Below are positions 56,319 through 64,000 of a stretch of DNA of 64,000 nt, one piece after another. The notes beneath the pieces were generated by a model. It saw only the letters and a list, made by a program, of their open reading frames with translations, had not been told where the DNA came from and searched no databases. A program made the translations under genes and the position numbers. Numbering within the stretch: the first letter of the stretch is position 1; every line of letters starts with the position of its first letter. Source of the stretch: Peribacillus sp. FSL P2-0133 (GTDB taxonomy: Bacteria; Bacillota; Bacilli; Bacillales; DSM-1321); the NCBI RefSeq assembly GCF_037975445.1, contig NZ_CP150254.1, positions 1,734,001 through 1,798,000 of the forward strand, read 5' to 3'.

Positions 56319-56583
56319 CAGGAAAACATCATCTTGAACAGAGCTGCAATCATTTTGCATTTTCAAAATAAATTTATCTGATTTAGGAGAATAATCGTAC
56401 AAATTCCTCGGCTGTATCTAGATTGAAAGACACATGGAAGGGTAATTTCTCCTAAATTCTTTTAAAGTAAATAGTAAAACACTATTTATTTATATCAAAA
56501 AAAATGTTATATTATTTTCGATTAGTAGGAATGATTCAACATCAGAGGTCTGATGTCTTAAGAAATTAGCTGGGGGAAACTGT
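56319..56583. other. Regulatory region between the DUF6509-like gene and gntR
   Basis: The whole gap is 304 bp (56280-56583). It holds ATTTAGGAGAA (56381-56391) facing TTCTCCTAAAT (56447-56457), a perfect 11-bp inverted repeat with 55 bp between; AAATAGT/ACTATTT (56469-56475 and 56481-56487); an AT-rich stretch with TATATT (56508-56513) as possible gntR -10; and the palindrome at 56539-56556. No ORF is credible here. Confidence 0.55.
56539..56556. promoter_or_regulatory. Candidate GntR operator
   Basis: ACATCAGA (56539-56546), GG, TCTGATGT (56549-56556) is a perfect 8+8 inverted repeat downstream of the likely -10 and 27 bp before the gntR start. Dyads of this size are typical of GntR-family operators, so autorepression is likely. 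Confidence 0.55.
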
Positions 56584-57309
56584 ATGTCAATAAAATCAGA
56601 TAGTCGACATTTATATTTGCAGGTCATTGATTACCTGAAGCAGGATATTGAAGCAGGAGTCTATCAGGAAAATGAAAAATTCCCTTCAGAATTCGATCTT
56701 GCAAAAAAATTGGGAGTGAGTAGGGCGACACTTCGAGAAGCGCTGCGAATTTTAGAAGAAGAAAACATCATCATTCGCCGCCATGGAGTTGGGACTTTCG
56801 TCAATCCAAAACCTCGGTTCACTTCAGGTATCGAGCAATTAAAAAGTGTCACGAACATGATTGAAGAGGCAGGAATGAAGCCGGGTACGATTTTCTTAAG
56901 CTCGACGGCCCAAGAACCTACAGAAGAGGATATACGCAGGTTTTCTTGTTCAACAGATGAACGCATCGTCATCATCGAGCGAGTAAGGACAGCGAATGGG
57001 GAGCCAGTTGTCTACTGTATTGACAAAATTCCTGAATCTATACTATCAGAAAATTTTGACCGTAATGATGAGTCTCTTTTTGATATTTTGGAAAGAGATG
57101 CGCATCGGAAAATTACGCATGCCGTAGCGGAGATTGAGCCTATTGGATATCATGAGAAAGTTTCTCCTATCCTTAATTGCTCTCCAGAAGCCGCACTACT
57201 CGTTCTAAAGCAGATGCATCTGGATGATTGGGACCAGCCTATTCTGTATTCTGTTAACTACTTTAAAGCCAATATGTTCAGCTTTCATGTTCTTCGTAAA
57301 CGTGTGTAG
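56584..57309 (+). CDS. ymfC: GntR/HutC-family transcriptional regulator (YmfC-like)
   Basis: The 241-residue product has an N-terminal winged helix-turn-helix (about 10-72; [20 protein letters not shown] then RRHGVGTFV) and a C-terminal UTRA effector domain (about 95-238) ending [14 protein letters not shown]. This layout defines the HutC subfamily, whose UTRA domain binds small molecules. GGGGG (56572-56576 region) precedes ATG 56584. It matches B. subtilis ymfC by position after spoIIIE, and here directly precedes a nucleoside importer, so control of that operon is likely. The effector is unknown; a nucleoside or derivative is plausible. Confidence 0.85.
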   Translation: MSIKSDSRHLYLQVIDYLKQDIEAGVYQENEKFPSEFDLAKKLGVSRATLREALRILEEENIIIRRHGVGTFVNPKPRFTSGIEQLKSVTNMIEEAGMKPGTIFLSSTAQEPTEEDIRRFSCSTDERIVIIERVRTANGEPVVYCIDKIPESILSENFDRNDESLFDILERDAHRKITHAVAEIEPIGYHEKVSPILNCSPEAALLVLKQMHLDDWDQPILYSVNYFKANMFSFHVLRKRV

Positions 57310-57334
57310 GCTTTGACTCTGCATACGGGTGAAT

Positions 57335-57379
57335 GCAAGCGTTTGTTTTGATTCCGTAAAAGTCAAATCAAACGTATGC
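57335..57379 (+). other. Long imperfect hairpin between gntR and the importer operon
   Basis: The arm 57335-57351 (GCAAGCGTTTGTTTTGA) pairs with 57363-57379 (TCAAATCAAACGTATGC), 15 of 17 positions, around an 11-nt loop. An A-run follows instead of T, so on the + strand it is not a normal terminator; it may be a 3' end stabiliser of gntR or a DNA dyad. Confidence 0.55.
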
Positions 57380-57387
57380 AAAAAAAA

Positions 57388-57416
57388 TTAACGAGAAGTG
57401 AAAACGCAAACATAAA
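57388..57416 (+). promoter_or_regulatory. Candidate promoter of the nucleoside importer operon
   Basis: TTAACG (57388-57393) and CATAAA (57411-57416) are 17 bp apart, each four of six to consensus. Its expected start near 57423 falls inside the CodY-like site. Confidence 0.45.
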
Positions 57417-57418
57417 TG

Positions 57419-57433
57419 ACTTTTCAGAACATT
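57419..57433 (+). promoter_or_regulatory. CodY-binding motif
   Basis: ACTTTTCAGAACATT matches AATTTTCWGAAAATT at 13 of 15 positions. CodY represses the orthologous guanosine transporter operon nupNOPQ in B. subtilis, which supports the call. CodY responds to GTP and branched-chain amino acids. Confidence 0.55.
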
Positions 57434-57470
57434 CCTGCTCAAAAAACTATGTAAATTAGGGGGATAAAAA

Positions 57471-58559
57471 TTGAAAAAGCGCAAATTAGGTCTAGCTCTT
57501 TCACTTGTTCTTGCAGCCGGTACGCTACTAGGGGCATGTGGTAATTCAGAGAATGATGATAAAGAATCTTCAAATGGGAAAAACAAAGATAATTTCACGG
57601 TTGCGATGGTAACTGATACTGGCGGCGTGGATGACGAGTCGTTCAACCAATCCGCTTGGAAAGGCATTCAGGAATTCGGTAAGGATAATGGTCTGGAAAA
57701 AGGTAAAGATGGCTATAACTACCTGCAATCTAAATCTGATGCCGATTACGCTAAAAACCTGAATACGCTTGTACGTGAAGATTACCAACTAATCTATGGT
57801 ATCGGTTTTCTTTTAGCCGAAGCTGTTGGTGAAGTGGCTGACCAACGTCCGGATTCAAACTTTGCTATCGTGGATACTGTTGTTGATAAAAAGAACGTAG
57901 CCAGCATTAATTTTAAAGAGCAGCAAGGTTCATTCCTTGTAGGTGTAATTGCCGGATTGCAAACGAAAACAAACAAGGTCGGTTTTATCGGCGGAGTTGA
58001 ATCTGAATTAATCAAGAAATTCGAAGTTGGCTTTAAGGCTGGGGTTTTATCTGTAAATCCGGATGCAAAAGTTGAAGTTAAATATGCCGGAGATTTCAAT
58101 AAAGCTGATATCGGTAAATCCACTGCAGGCTCCATGTATTCTTCTGGTATCGATATCATTTATCATGCTGCTGGCGGAACTGGAAAAGGTGTATTCACTG
58201 AAGCTGTAGAGCAAAAGCAAAAAGATCCAAAGAGAGAAATCTATGTAATCGGTGTAGATAGCGACCAAGCTAAATTAGGGGCAGTTCCGGGAACTGACGA
58301 CAATATCACACTGACTTCCATGCTTAAACGTGTTGACGTAGCAGTTAAAGACCTTTCCGAGAAAGCGAAAGAAGGAAAATTCCCAGGCGGAAAAGTAATT
58401 GAGTACGGTATCGAAGAAAATGGTGTAGGCATTTCCGATACAAAAGATAACGTAACAGAAGAATCTTTAAAAGCGGTAGATGAGTGGACAGAAAAAATTA
58501 AATCAGGTGAATTCGTAGTTCCGGGTACGGATGAAGAATTCGAAAAACTTGGTTTATAA
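57471..58559 (+). CDS. nupN: BMP-family nucleoside-binding lipoprotein (NupN-like)
   Basis: This 362-residue substrate-binding lipoprotein has a signal peptide with lipobox LLGAC (lipid-anchored Cys23), a Ser/Asn/Lys-rich linker, and a BMP/PnrA domain with the typical start [22 protein letters not shown] (core [13 protein letters not shown]), AWKGIQEF, and [13 protein letters not shown]-family receptors bind purine nucleosides for ABC import. TTG 57471 follows GGGGG. The downstream ATPase and two permeases complete the importer. Guanosine as substrate is taken from the B. subtilis NupN orthologue. Confidence 0.9.
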   Translation: MKKRKLGLALSLVLAAGTLLGACGNSENDDKESSNGKNKDNFTVAMVTDTGGVDDESFNQSAWKGIQEFGKDNGLEKGKDGYNYLQSKSDADYAKNLNTLVREDYQLIYGIGFLLAEAVGEVADQRPDSNFAIVDTVVDKKNVASINFKEQQGSFLVGVIAGLQTKTNKVGFIGGVESELIKKFEVGFKAGVLSVNPDAKVEVKYAGDFNKADIGKSTAGSMYSSGIDIIYHAAGGTGKGVFTEAVEQKQKDPKREIYVIGVDSDQAKLGAVPGTDDNITLTSMLKRVDVAVKDLSEKAKEGKFPGGKVIEYGIEENGVGISDTKDNVTEESLKAVDEWTEKIKSGEFVVPGTDEEFEKLGL

Positions 58560-58570
58560 GCTGTAATGCC

Positions 58571-58612
58571 AGAAGGAATAGGGAGCAGAATTGCCCTCTA
58601 TTCTTTCTTTTC
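58571..58612 (+). terminator. Terminator or attenuator after nupN
   Basis: AGAAGGAATAGGGAG (58571-58585) pairs with CCCTCTATTCTTTCT (58594-58608), 14 of 15 with two G-T pairs, followed by a T-rich stretch. Partial read-through would keep the receptor in excess over the membrane parts. Confidence 0.7.
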
Positions 58613-58644
58613 CTAAAAAATGCGCTTGGCACTGTAAAATATCG

Positions 58645-58689
58645 AATGAAAAACTATGATAGATTCGTAGTTTTTCATTTGGTTTTTTT
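58645..58689 (+). terminator. Second terminator before nupO
   Basis: AATGAAAAACTA (58645-58656) and TAGTTTTTCATT (58668-58679) form a perfect 12-bp stem with an 11-nt loop, followed by TGG and T7 (58683-58689). Confidence 0.75.
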
Positions 58690-58763
58690 CAAAAAAATCA
58701 ATAAGGTAAGATATCAATTTATTAATTAAGAATATTTACACTCATTTTAGGAGTTGATAATAC

Positions 58764-60299
58764 GTGGAATATGTAATTGAGATGCTCAATATCCGTAAGG
58801 AATTCCCAGGCATCGTCGCAAATGATAACGTTACCCTTCAGGTTAAAAAAGGGGAGATTCACGCATTATTAGGTGAGAATGGCGCGGGAAAATCCACATT
58901 GATGAATGTTTTATTCGGCTTATACCAGCCAGAGCAGGGAGAAATTCGTGTGAATGGTGAGCCAGTCAAGATTACCAGTCCAAACATTGCCAATGATTTA
59001 GGGATTGGAATGGTCCATCAGCATTTTATGCTCGTTGACCCTTTTACTGTAACAGAAAATATCATATTAGGAAAAGAACCATCAAAGGCTGGTAAGATCG
59101 ATTTAAAAGAAGCGAGTGAGGAAGTTAGGAAACTATCAGAACAATATCAGCTTCGTGTCGACCCCAATGCAAAGATAGCCGATATTTCAATAGGGATGCA
59201 GCAACGTGTTGAAATCCTAAAGACACTCTACCGTGGTGCGGAGATATTAATTTTTGATGAACCAACCGCTGTTCTGACTCCTCAAGAAATCAAGGAACTG
59301 ATTTTTATAATGAAAGCTCTTATCAAAGAGGGGAAATCTATCATTTTAATTACACACAAACTTAAAGAGATCATGGAGGTTTGTGACCGGGTAACGGTTA
59401 TACGCAAAGGGCAAGGAATCGGAACAGTGAATGTCAGCGAAACGAACCCTAACGAATTGGCCAGCTTAATGGTCGGTAGGGAAGTTTTATTTAAGACGGA
59501 AAAAACGGCAGCTGCTCCTTCTGATGTCGTTCTCGAGGTTCGGGAACTGGAAGTCAAGGATCCCCGTGGCGTTTCAGCTGTTCGGAACTTGGATTTAACT
59601 GTCCGTGCAGGAGAAATTGTCGGAATCGCTGGAGTGGATGGAAATGGTCAATCCGAATTAATTGAAGCATTGGCTGGTCTAAGGAAGACAACAGTAGGTT
59701 CCATAAAGTTAAATGGAAAAGAAATCAGTAATCTGAAGCCGCGTAAAATCACGGAAGCGGGCGTTGGTCATATTCCAGAAGACAGGCATAAGCATGGTTT
59801 GGTTCTTGATTACAGCATTGGGGAAAATATTGTCTTGCAAACCTACTATCAACAGCCTTTCTCAAAAGCTGGTATCTTAAACTCAAAGAAAATATTTGAA
59901 AAAGCCCGTTCATTGATCAAAAGTTACGATGTTCGTACTCCGAGTGAATATACCCCGGCAAGGGCGCTTTCTGGCGGCAATCAGCAAAAGGCAATCATCG
60001 GTCGTGAAGTTGATAGGAACCCGGATTTATTGATTGCGGCACAGCCAACACGCGGGCTTGATGTCGGAGCGATCGAGTTTATCCATAAACGTTTAATTGA
60101 ACAGCGTGATGCAGGAAAAGCGGTACTTCTCATTTCATTTGAATTGGAAGAAATCATGAATGTGAGCGATAGAATTGCCGTTATATACGAAGGGGAAATC
60201 GTCGCAATTGTCGATCCGAAAGAAACGACTGAACAGGAGCTTGGCCTTCTTATGGCCGGCAGTAAACGGACGGAAGCAGGTGGAAAACAACATGTCTAA
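58764..60299 (+). CDS. nupO: Nucleoside ABC importer ATPase (NupO-like)
   Basis: The 511-residue product has two fused ABC domains, as in the sugar/nucleoside (CUT2-like) class. The first has Walker A GENGAGKST, signature region ISIGMQQRVEI and Walker B LIFDEPTAVL. The second has a degenerate Walker A (GVDGNGQSE) and signature LSGGNQQKAIIGRE, the usual pattern for this class. GTG 58764 follows TAGGAG (58748-58753). Its end overlaps nupP by 8 bp. It powers import of the nucleoside captured by the NupN-like lipoprotein. Confidence 0.95.
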   Translation: MEYVIEMLNIRKEFPGIVANDNVTLQVKKGEIHALLGENGAGKSTLMNVLFGLYQPEQGEIRVNGEPVKITSPNIANDLGIGMVHQHFMLVDPFTVTENIILGKEPSKAGKIDLKEASEEVRKLSEQYQLRVDPNAKIADISIGMQQRVEILKTLYRGAEILIFDEPTAVLTPQEIKELIFIMKALIKEGKSIILITHKLKEIMEVCDRVTVIRKGQGIGTVNVSETNPNELASLMVGREVLFKTEKTAAAPSDVVLEVRELEVKDPRGVSAVRNLDLTVRAGEIVGIAGVDGNGQSELIEALAGLRKTTVGSIKLNGKEISNLKPRKITEAGVGHIPEDRHKHGLVLDYSIGENIVLQTYYQQPFSKAGILNSKKIFEKARSLIKSYDVRTPSEYTPARALSGGNQQKAIIGREVDRNPDLLIAAQPTRGLDVGAIEFIHKRLIEQRDAGKAVLLISFELEEIMNVSDRIAVIYEGEIVAIVDPKETTEQELGLLMAGSKRTEAGGKQHV

Positions 60300-61335
60300 G
60301 TATTTATCTAAATTAACGAGTCCGTTAATAGCAGTTATCCTCGGCTTGGTCGTTGGGGCCATAATCATGTTGGTAAGCGGCTATGACCCAGTTGCCGGCT
60401 ATGGCTCCATGGTTAATGGAATTATTGGGGATTCTTATTATGTAGGGGAATCCGTCAGGACAATCATCCCTTATATCCTTGCTGGTTTGGCAGTGGCTTT
60501 TGCTTTTCGTACGGGCCTATTCAATATCGGTGTGGAAGGGCAATTAATAGTTGGCTGGCTGGCGGCGGTTTGGGTCGGAATCGCTTTTGAGCTTCCAAGG
60601 ATCATCCATTTGCCGTTGGCGATCTTAGCTGGTGCAGCTGCGGGCGCCTTGTGGGCATTCATCCCTGGATATTTAAAAGCGAAGTTCCGTGTACATGAAG
60701 TAATCGTTTCTATCATGTTGAATTATACAGCTTTATATGTAACGAATTATTTAATTCGGAATGTACTGACTGACAAGCTGGATAAAACAGAAAGAATTGC
60801 AGATACAGCATCACTGCGTTCTCCTTTTTTTGAAAGTATTACGGATTTTTCCCGGATGCATTGGGGAATAGTCGTAGCAATTATATGCGTAATCATCATG
60901 TGGTTCATTCTTGAAAGAACAAAAACGGGCTTTGAACTGAAAGCGGTAGGTTTCAATCAGCACGCGTCCGAATATGCAGGGATGAGTGTAAATAAGAACA
61001 TCATCCTTTCCATGGTTATTTCTGGTGCTTTTGCAGGGCTTGCGGGTGCGATGGAAGGTCTTGGAACTTTCGGTTATGCAGCGGTCAAAGGCGGGTTCAC
61101 AGGTATGGGCTTTGACGGGATTGCAGTAGCCTTACTAGGGGCGAATACAGCTATTGGGGTTGTTCTGGCCGCCTTATTATTTGGGGGACTGAAAGCAGGT
61201 GCCTTAAATATGCCGCTAGAAACCGGCATACCAAGTGAAATTGTAGATATTGTCATAGCATTGATTATTTTCTTTGTCGCATCCAGTTATTTTATTCGTT
61301 GGATTGCCGCTCGATTTAAGAAAGGGGTGAAATAA
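60292..61335 (+). CDS. nupP: Nucleoside ABC importer permease (NupP-like)
   Basis: This 347-residue inner-membrane permease belongs to the BPD_transp_2 family. It has about ten membrane segments, GLFNIGVEGQLIVGW (conserved NIGxEGQ motif), and AFAGLAGAMEGLG. ATG 60292 overlaps the end of nupO and follows CAGGTGG; an in-frame upstream ATG deep inside nupO does not fit the family start. nupQ follows directly after the stop. Confidence 0.94.
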   Translation: MSKYLSKLTSPLIAVILGLVVGAIIMLVSGYDPVAGYGSMVNGIIGDSYYVGESVRTIIPYILAGLAVAFAFRTGLFNIGVEGQLIVGWLAAVWVGIAFELPRIIHLPLAILAGAAAGALWAFIPGYLKAKFRVHEVIVSIMLNYTALYVTNYLIRNVLTDKLDKTERIADTASLRSPFFESITDFSRMHWGIVVAIICVIIMWFILERTKTGFELKAVGFNQHASEYAGMSVNKNIILSMVISGAFAGLAGAMEGLGTFGYAAVKGGFTGMGFDGIAVALLGANTAIGVVLAALLFGGLKAGALNMPLETGIPSEIVDIVIALIIFFVASSYFIRWIAARFKKGVK

Positions 61336-62295
61336 GTGGATTTTTACCAAGTACTGCAAATAATTATTCCATCCATGATTGCTCTAGCTGCTCCACTTAT
61401 TTTTACTTCACTCGGAGGGGTGTTTTCTGAACGGGCAGGTGTCATAAACATCGGTTTAGAAGGATTGATGGTCATTGGTGCCTTTACAGGGATCGTTTTT
61501 AACTTAATGTTTGCTGATGTCTTTGGCGAATGGACTCCGTGGCTTGCCGTCTTAGCAGCAATGATTGCCGGATTACTGTTTTCCATTCTACACGCTGTGG
61601 CATGCATTACGTTCAGGGCAGACCAAACGGTTAGTGGGGTCGCCATCAACTTGTTGGCAGTAGGTCTGACCATGTTTTTGGTGAAGCTGATTTTTGACAA
61701 AGGTCAAACTGATAGGATCACAGAAACATTCCCAAGGATTGATGTTCCGTTACTAAGTGATATTCCATTTATAGGACCTATCTTTTTCGCAAATGGGTAT
61801 TATATCGTCTATATAGCGATCCTAATATCGTTTGTAGTTTGGTATGTACTTTATAAAACGCCATTTGGATTAAGGATCCGTGCAGTGGGGGAGCATCCGA
61901 TGGCTGCTGACACGATGGGTGTCAATGTTACGAAAATCCGTTATGCCGCCGTTTTATTATCAGGTGCTTTTGGCGGTATCGGCGGAGCGATTTATGCTAC
62001 CATCTTTTCGAATGAATTCAATCATGCGACAATCAATGGTCAAGGGTTCATGGCCATTGCCGCTATGATTTTTGGTAAATGGCACCCAATCGGGGCAATG
62101 GGTGCAGCACTATTCTTTGGTTTGGCTCAAAGTTTAAGCATCGTTGGCTCGAGCCTTCCTTTCTTCAAGGATATTCCATCTGTTTACCTCTTGATCGCTC
62201 CTTATGTTCTGACGATCATTGCACTAACTGGTTTCATTGGACGTGCAGATGCTCCGAAAGCATCCGGACAGCCATACATCAAAGGGAAAAGATAA
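61336..62295 (+). CDS. nupQ: Nucleoside ABC importer permease (NupQ-like)
   Basis: The 319-residue product is the second BPD_transp_2 permease and pairs with the NupP-like protein. It contains GVINIGLEGLMVIGAF (NIGLEG motif), FGLRIRAVGEHPMAADTMG, and GAFGGIGGAIYA, with about eight to ten membrane segments. GTG 61336 starts immediately after the nupP stop, served by AAGGGGTG (61321-61328 region). A terminator ends the operon. Confidence 0.94.
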   Translation: MDFYQVLQIIIPSMIALAAPLIFTSLGGVFSERAGVINIGLEGLMVIGAFTGIVFNLMFADVFGEWTPWLAVLAAMIAGLLFSILHAVACITFRADQTVSGVAINLLAVGLTMFLVKLIFDKGQTDRITETFPRIDVPLLSDIPFIGPIFFANGYYIVYIAILISFVVWYVLYKTPFGLRIRAVGEHPMAADTMGVNVTKIRYAAVLLSGAFGGIGGAIYATIFSNEFNHATINGQGFMAIAAMIFGKWHPIGAMGAALFFGLAQSLSIVGSSLPFFKDIPSVYLLIAPYVLTIIALTGFIGRADAPKASGQPYIKGKR

Positions 62296-62301
62296 TTATT
62301 T

Positions 62302-62336
62302 AACCGGTCAGCAAACTTTGCTGGCCGGTTTTTTCT
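62302..62336 (+). terminator. Intrinsic terminator after the importer operon
   Basis: AACCGGTCAGCA (62302-62313) pairs with TGCTGGCCGGTT (62319-62330), one G-T pair, followed by a T-run. Confidence 0.93.
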
Positions 62337-62396
62337 TTTGAGATTGAGCCATAAGTGATGGTGAGCTGGTGAAATACCAAAAAAAGTAGCTGTAAC

Positions 62397-62426
62397 TTGC
62401 ATGATTTTTCCTTTCACATGTATATT
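62397..62426 (+). promoter_or_regulatory. Candidate promoter of ymfF
   Basis: TTGCAT (62397-62402) and TATATT (62421-62426) are 18 bp apart, about 80 bp before ymfF. The -35 matches only three positions well. Confidence 0.45.
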
Positions 62427-62505
62427 TTAAGTAGATGTTTAAAAGGGTTCCAATCTACAAACAATAAGCTAATAAAGGTGATTTATATAATGAGGAGGAT
62501 TATTC

Positions 62506-63786
62506 ATGTCTATTGCTTCCGATACAATTACGGAAAAAAGCGGCTACAAGCTTCATGTGGTCCAGACGGATAAATATAAAACGAATACTCTCGTGCTGAA
62601 GATGAAGGCCCCGTTGACAAAAGAGGACGTTACATATCGTGCATTGCTGCCATATGTGTTACAAAGCAATACAAGTAAATACCCTACAACACCCGAGCTT
62701 CGATCTTATCTTGATGATTTATATGGAGCAGGGTTTTACGTCGATGTAGCTAAAAAAGGAGAATATCAAATCATAAGTTTTACGATCGATATCGTTAATG
62801 AAAAATTCCTTAGTGATTCAACCCCGCTTCTCGAAAAGGCTTTTGGGTTATTATCAGAGGTGATCTTTAATCCGAAGAAGAACGGTGAAGCCTTTGACTC
62901 TAAAACGGTTTCGAATGAAATCCGTTCTTTAAAACAGCGGATTCAATCCATTTCCGATGACAAGATGCGATATTCAGCTACACGCCTTGTAGAGGAAATG
63001 TGCAAAAACGAACCATATTCTCTAGAAGCGAGCGGCAATCTTCAAGACTTGGAAACGATAACTCCAGAATCCCTTTACGCCCATTATAAAAAAGTGCTGA
63101 CGGAGGATGAAATCGATTTATATGTAATCGGTGACATCGATGAATCGGAAGTGGAGGTTCTAGCTGACAAGTATGTGTCGTTGCAAGAACGAGTGCCTGT
63201 GGGACTGCCAAGGAAGCCAGGCAAGGTAGTGGAGAAGGAAAATGAAATCATTGAAAATTCAGATGTGAAACAAGGTAAATTGAATATCGGTTATCGAACC
63301 CAAGTTGCATACGGTGATCCGGATTATTATGCTCTTCAGCTATTCAATGGGATTTTTGGTGGCTTTTCACATTCGAAACTTTTCATTAATGTCAGGGAGA
63401 AAGCCAGCCTTGCTTATTATGCAGCTTCAAGGCTCGAAAGTCATAAAGGACTTTTAATGGTCATGGCGGGCATTGAAAATGCCAACTACAAGCAGGCATT
63501 GGATATCATCCACGCACAAATGAAGGAAATGAAGCAAGGGAACTTTTCCGAAGAAGAACTGGCACAGACAAAGGCAGTCGTTAAGAACCAACTCCTTGAA
63601 ACCATTGACGTTTCGAGAGGACTTGTGGAAATTTTATATCATAATGTGGTTTCCGGGCAGGATATATCACTCGACGATTGGTTTGCAAAAACAGAACGGA
63701 CGACAAAGGAAGAAATCATTGCAGTCGCTCAAAAGATTCAGCTTGATACGATTTATTTCCTAACGGAAGCGGAGGTGCAAGGGTAA
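62506..63786 (+). CDS. ymfF: M16 peptidase-like protein YmfF (zinc motif missing)
   Basis: The 426-residue product has the M16 (insulinase) fold: the N-terminal half around YRALLPYVLQSNTSKYPTTP and LRSYLDDLYGAGFYVDV, and the C-terminal half with FNGIFGGFSHSKLFINVREK. Where active members carry HxxEH, this protein has LLPYVLQ and no zinc ligands, so it is probably the non-catalytic partner of YmfH in a two-subunit protease, as in mitochondrial processing peptidase or the PqqF-like pairs. AGGAGG (62493-62498 region) precedes ATG 62506. The stop overlaps the ymfH start by one base. Confidence 0.88.
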   Translation: MSIASDTITEKSGYKLHVVQTDKYKTNTLVLKMKAPLTKEDVTYRALLPYVLQSNTSKYPTTPELRSYLDDLYGAGFYVDVAKKGEYQIISFTIDIVNEKFLSDSTPLLEKAFGLLSEVIFNPKKNGEAFDSKTVSNEIRSLKQRIQSISDDKMRYSATRLVEEMCKNEPYSLEASGNLQDLETITPESLYAHYKKVLTEDEIDLYVIGDIDESEVEVLADKYVSLQERVPVGLPRKPGKVVEKENEIIENSDVKQGKLNIGYRTQVAYGDPDYYALQLFNGIFGGFSHSKLFINVREKASLAYYAASRLESHKGLLMVMAGIENANYKQALDIIHAQMKEMKQGNFSEEELAQTKAVVKNQLLETIDVSRGLVEILYHNVVSGQDISLDDWFAKTERTTKEEIIAVAQKIQLDTIYFLTEAEVQG

Positions 63787-64000
63787 TGGAAAAAATAGCA
63801 TTCACTCAATTGAAAGAAGAACTTTTCCATGAAAAAATGGATAATGGTCTCGAAGTATATATTCTTCCGAAAAGTGGGTTCAATAAATCATTTGCGACTT
63901 TCACGACGAATTATGGTTCAATCGACAACCATTTCAAACCATTGAATGGAACGGAATTCTCTAAAGTACCTGATGGGATCGCCCATTTTCTTGAACATAA
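63786..64000 (+). CDS. ymfH: M16 zinc peptidase YmfH, N-terminal part (cut by window edge)
   Basis: The frame starts at ATG 63786 and runs off the right edge with 71 residues visible. It contains the M16 start (HEKMDNGLEVYILPK) and the zinc motif HFLEH near residue 67 (GIAHFLEH), so this partner, unlike YmfF, keeps catalytic residues. The ATG shares one base with the ymfF TAA, giving tight coupling of the two subunits. Confidence 0.88.
   Translation, partial: MEKIAFTQLKEELFHEKMDNGLEVYILPKSGFNKSFATFTTNYGSIDNHFKPLNGTEFSKVPDGIAHFLEH

Overview
The window is a continuous stretch of the chromosome of an endospore-forming, flagellated member of the Bacillaceae. Gene content and order match the Bacillus subtilis fla/che-to-ymfH region almost gene for gene (flagellar export and chemotaxis genes, sigD, swrB, rpsB-tsf-pyrH-frr, uppS-cdsA-dxr-rasP-proS-polC, the rimP-nusA-infB operon, rpsO, pnp, the dipicolinate/diaminopimelate cluster, rnjB, tepA, spoIIIE). 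A Peribacillus- or Bacillus-like host is an inference from this synteny and the moderate AT content; no rRNA or other typing gene is present. No tRNA, rRNA, CRISPR array, transposase, prophage or recognisable defence gene was seen, and almost every gene lies on the + strand.

Region 1 (1-17665) is the distal half of the fla/che operon: the end of a hook/rod gene, swrD, fliL, the switch genes fliM-fliY-cheY, the export apparatus fliO(Z)-fliP-Q-R-flhB-flhA, flhF-flhG, then cheB-A-W-C-D, sigD and swrB. Many genes overlap or nearly touch. The few real gaps contain hairpins without U-tracts (before swrD, between cheA and cheW, before sigD, before swrB) that look like RNA structures tuning expression inside the long operon. 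Region 2 (17666-27577) holds rpsB, tsf, pyrH, frr, uppS, cdsA, dxr, rasP and proS: translation factors, UMP kinase, envelope lipid synthesis and a site-2 protease. Region 3 (27578-42311) is polC, then rimP-nusA-rnpM-ylxQ-infB-ylxP-rbfA, truB-ribC, rpsO and pnp, a transcription/translation/RNA-decay block with several clear intrinsic terminators.

Region 4 (42312-53379) holds ylxY (deacetylase-like), mlpA, ymxH, the mother-cell dipicolinate synthase genes spoVFA-spoVFB, then asd-dapG-dapA, which feed dihydrodipicolinate to dipicolinate and lysine/peptidoglycan synthesis, followed by rnjB, tepA and ylzJ. Region 5 (53380-64000) holds spoIIIE, a small acidic minus-strand gene, a GntR/UTRA regulator, a four-gene BMP-type nucleoside ABC importer (nupNOPQ-like), and an M16 peptidase-like pair (ymfF and the start of ymfH).

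The most interesting signals are regulatory. A near-consensus LexA (SOS) box sits at the expected transcription start of spoIIIE. A 2-mismatch CodY box overlaps the start region of the nucleoside importer operon. A perfect inverted repeat in front of the GntR gene is a likely operator. A perfect hairpin in front of swrD may bridge a strong Shine-Dalgarno sequence to a non-AUG start. The ylxY deacetylase domain lacks the metal-binding Asp pair of its family. No wholly new multi-gene system was found.
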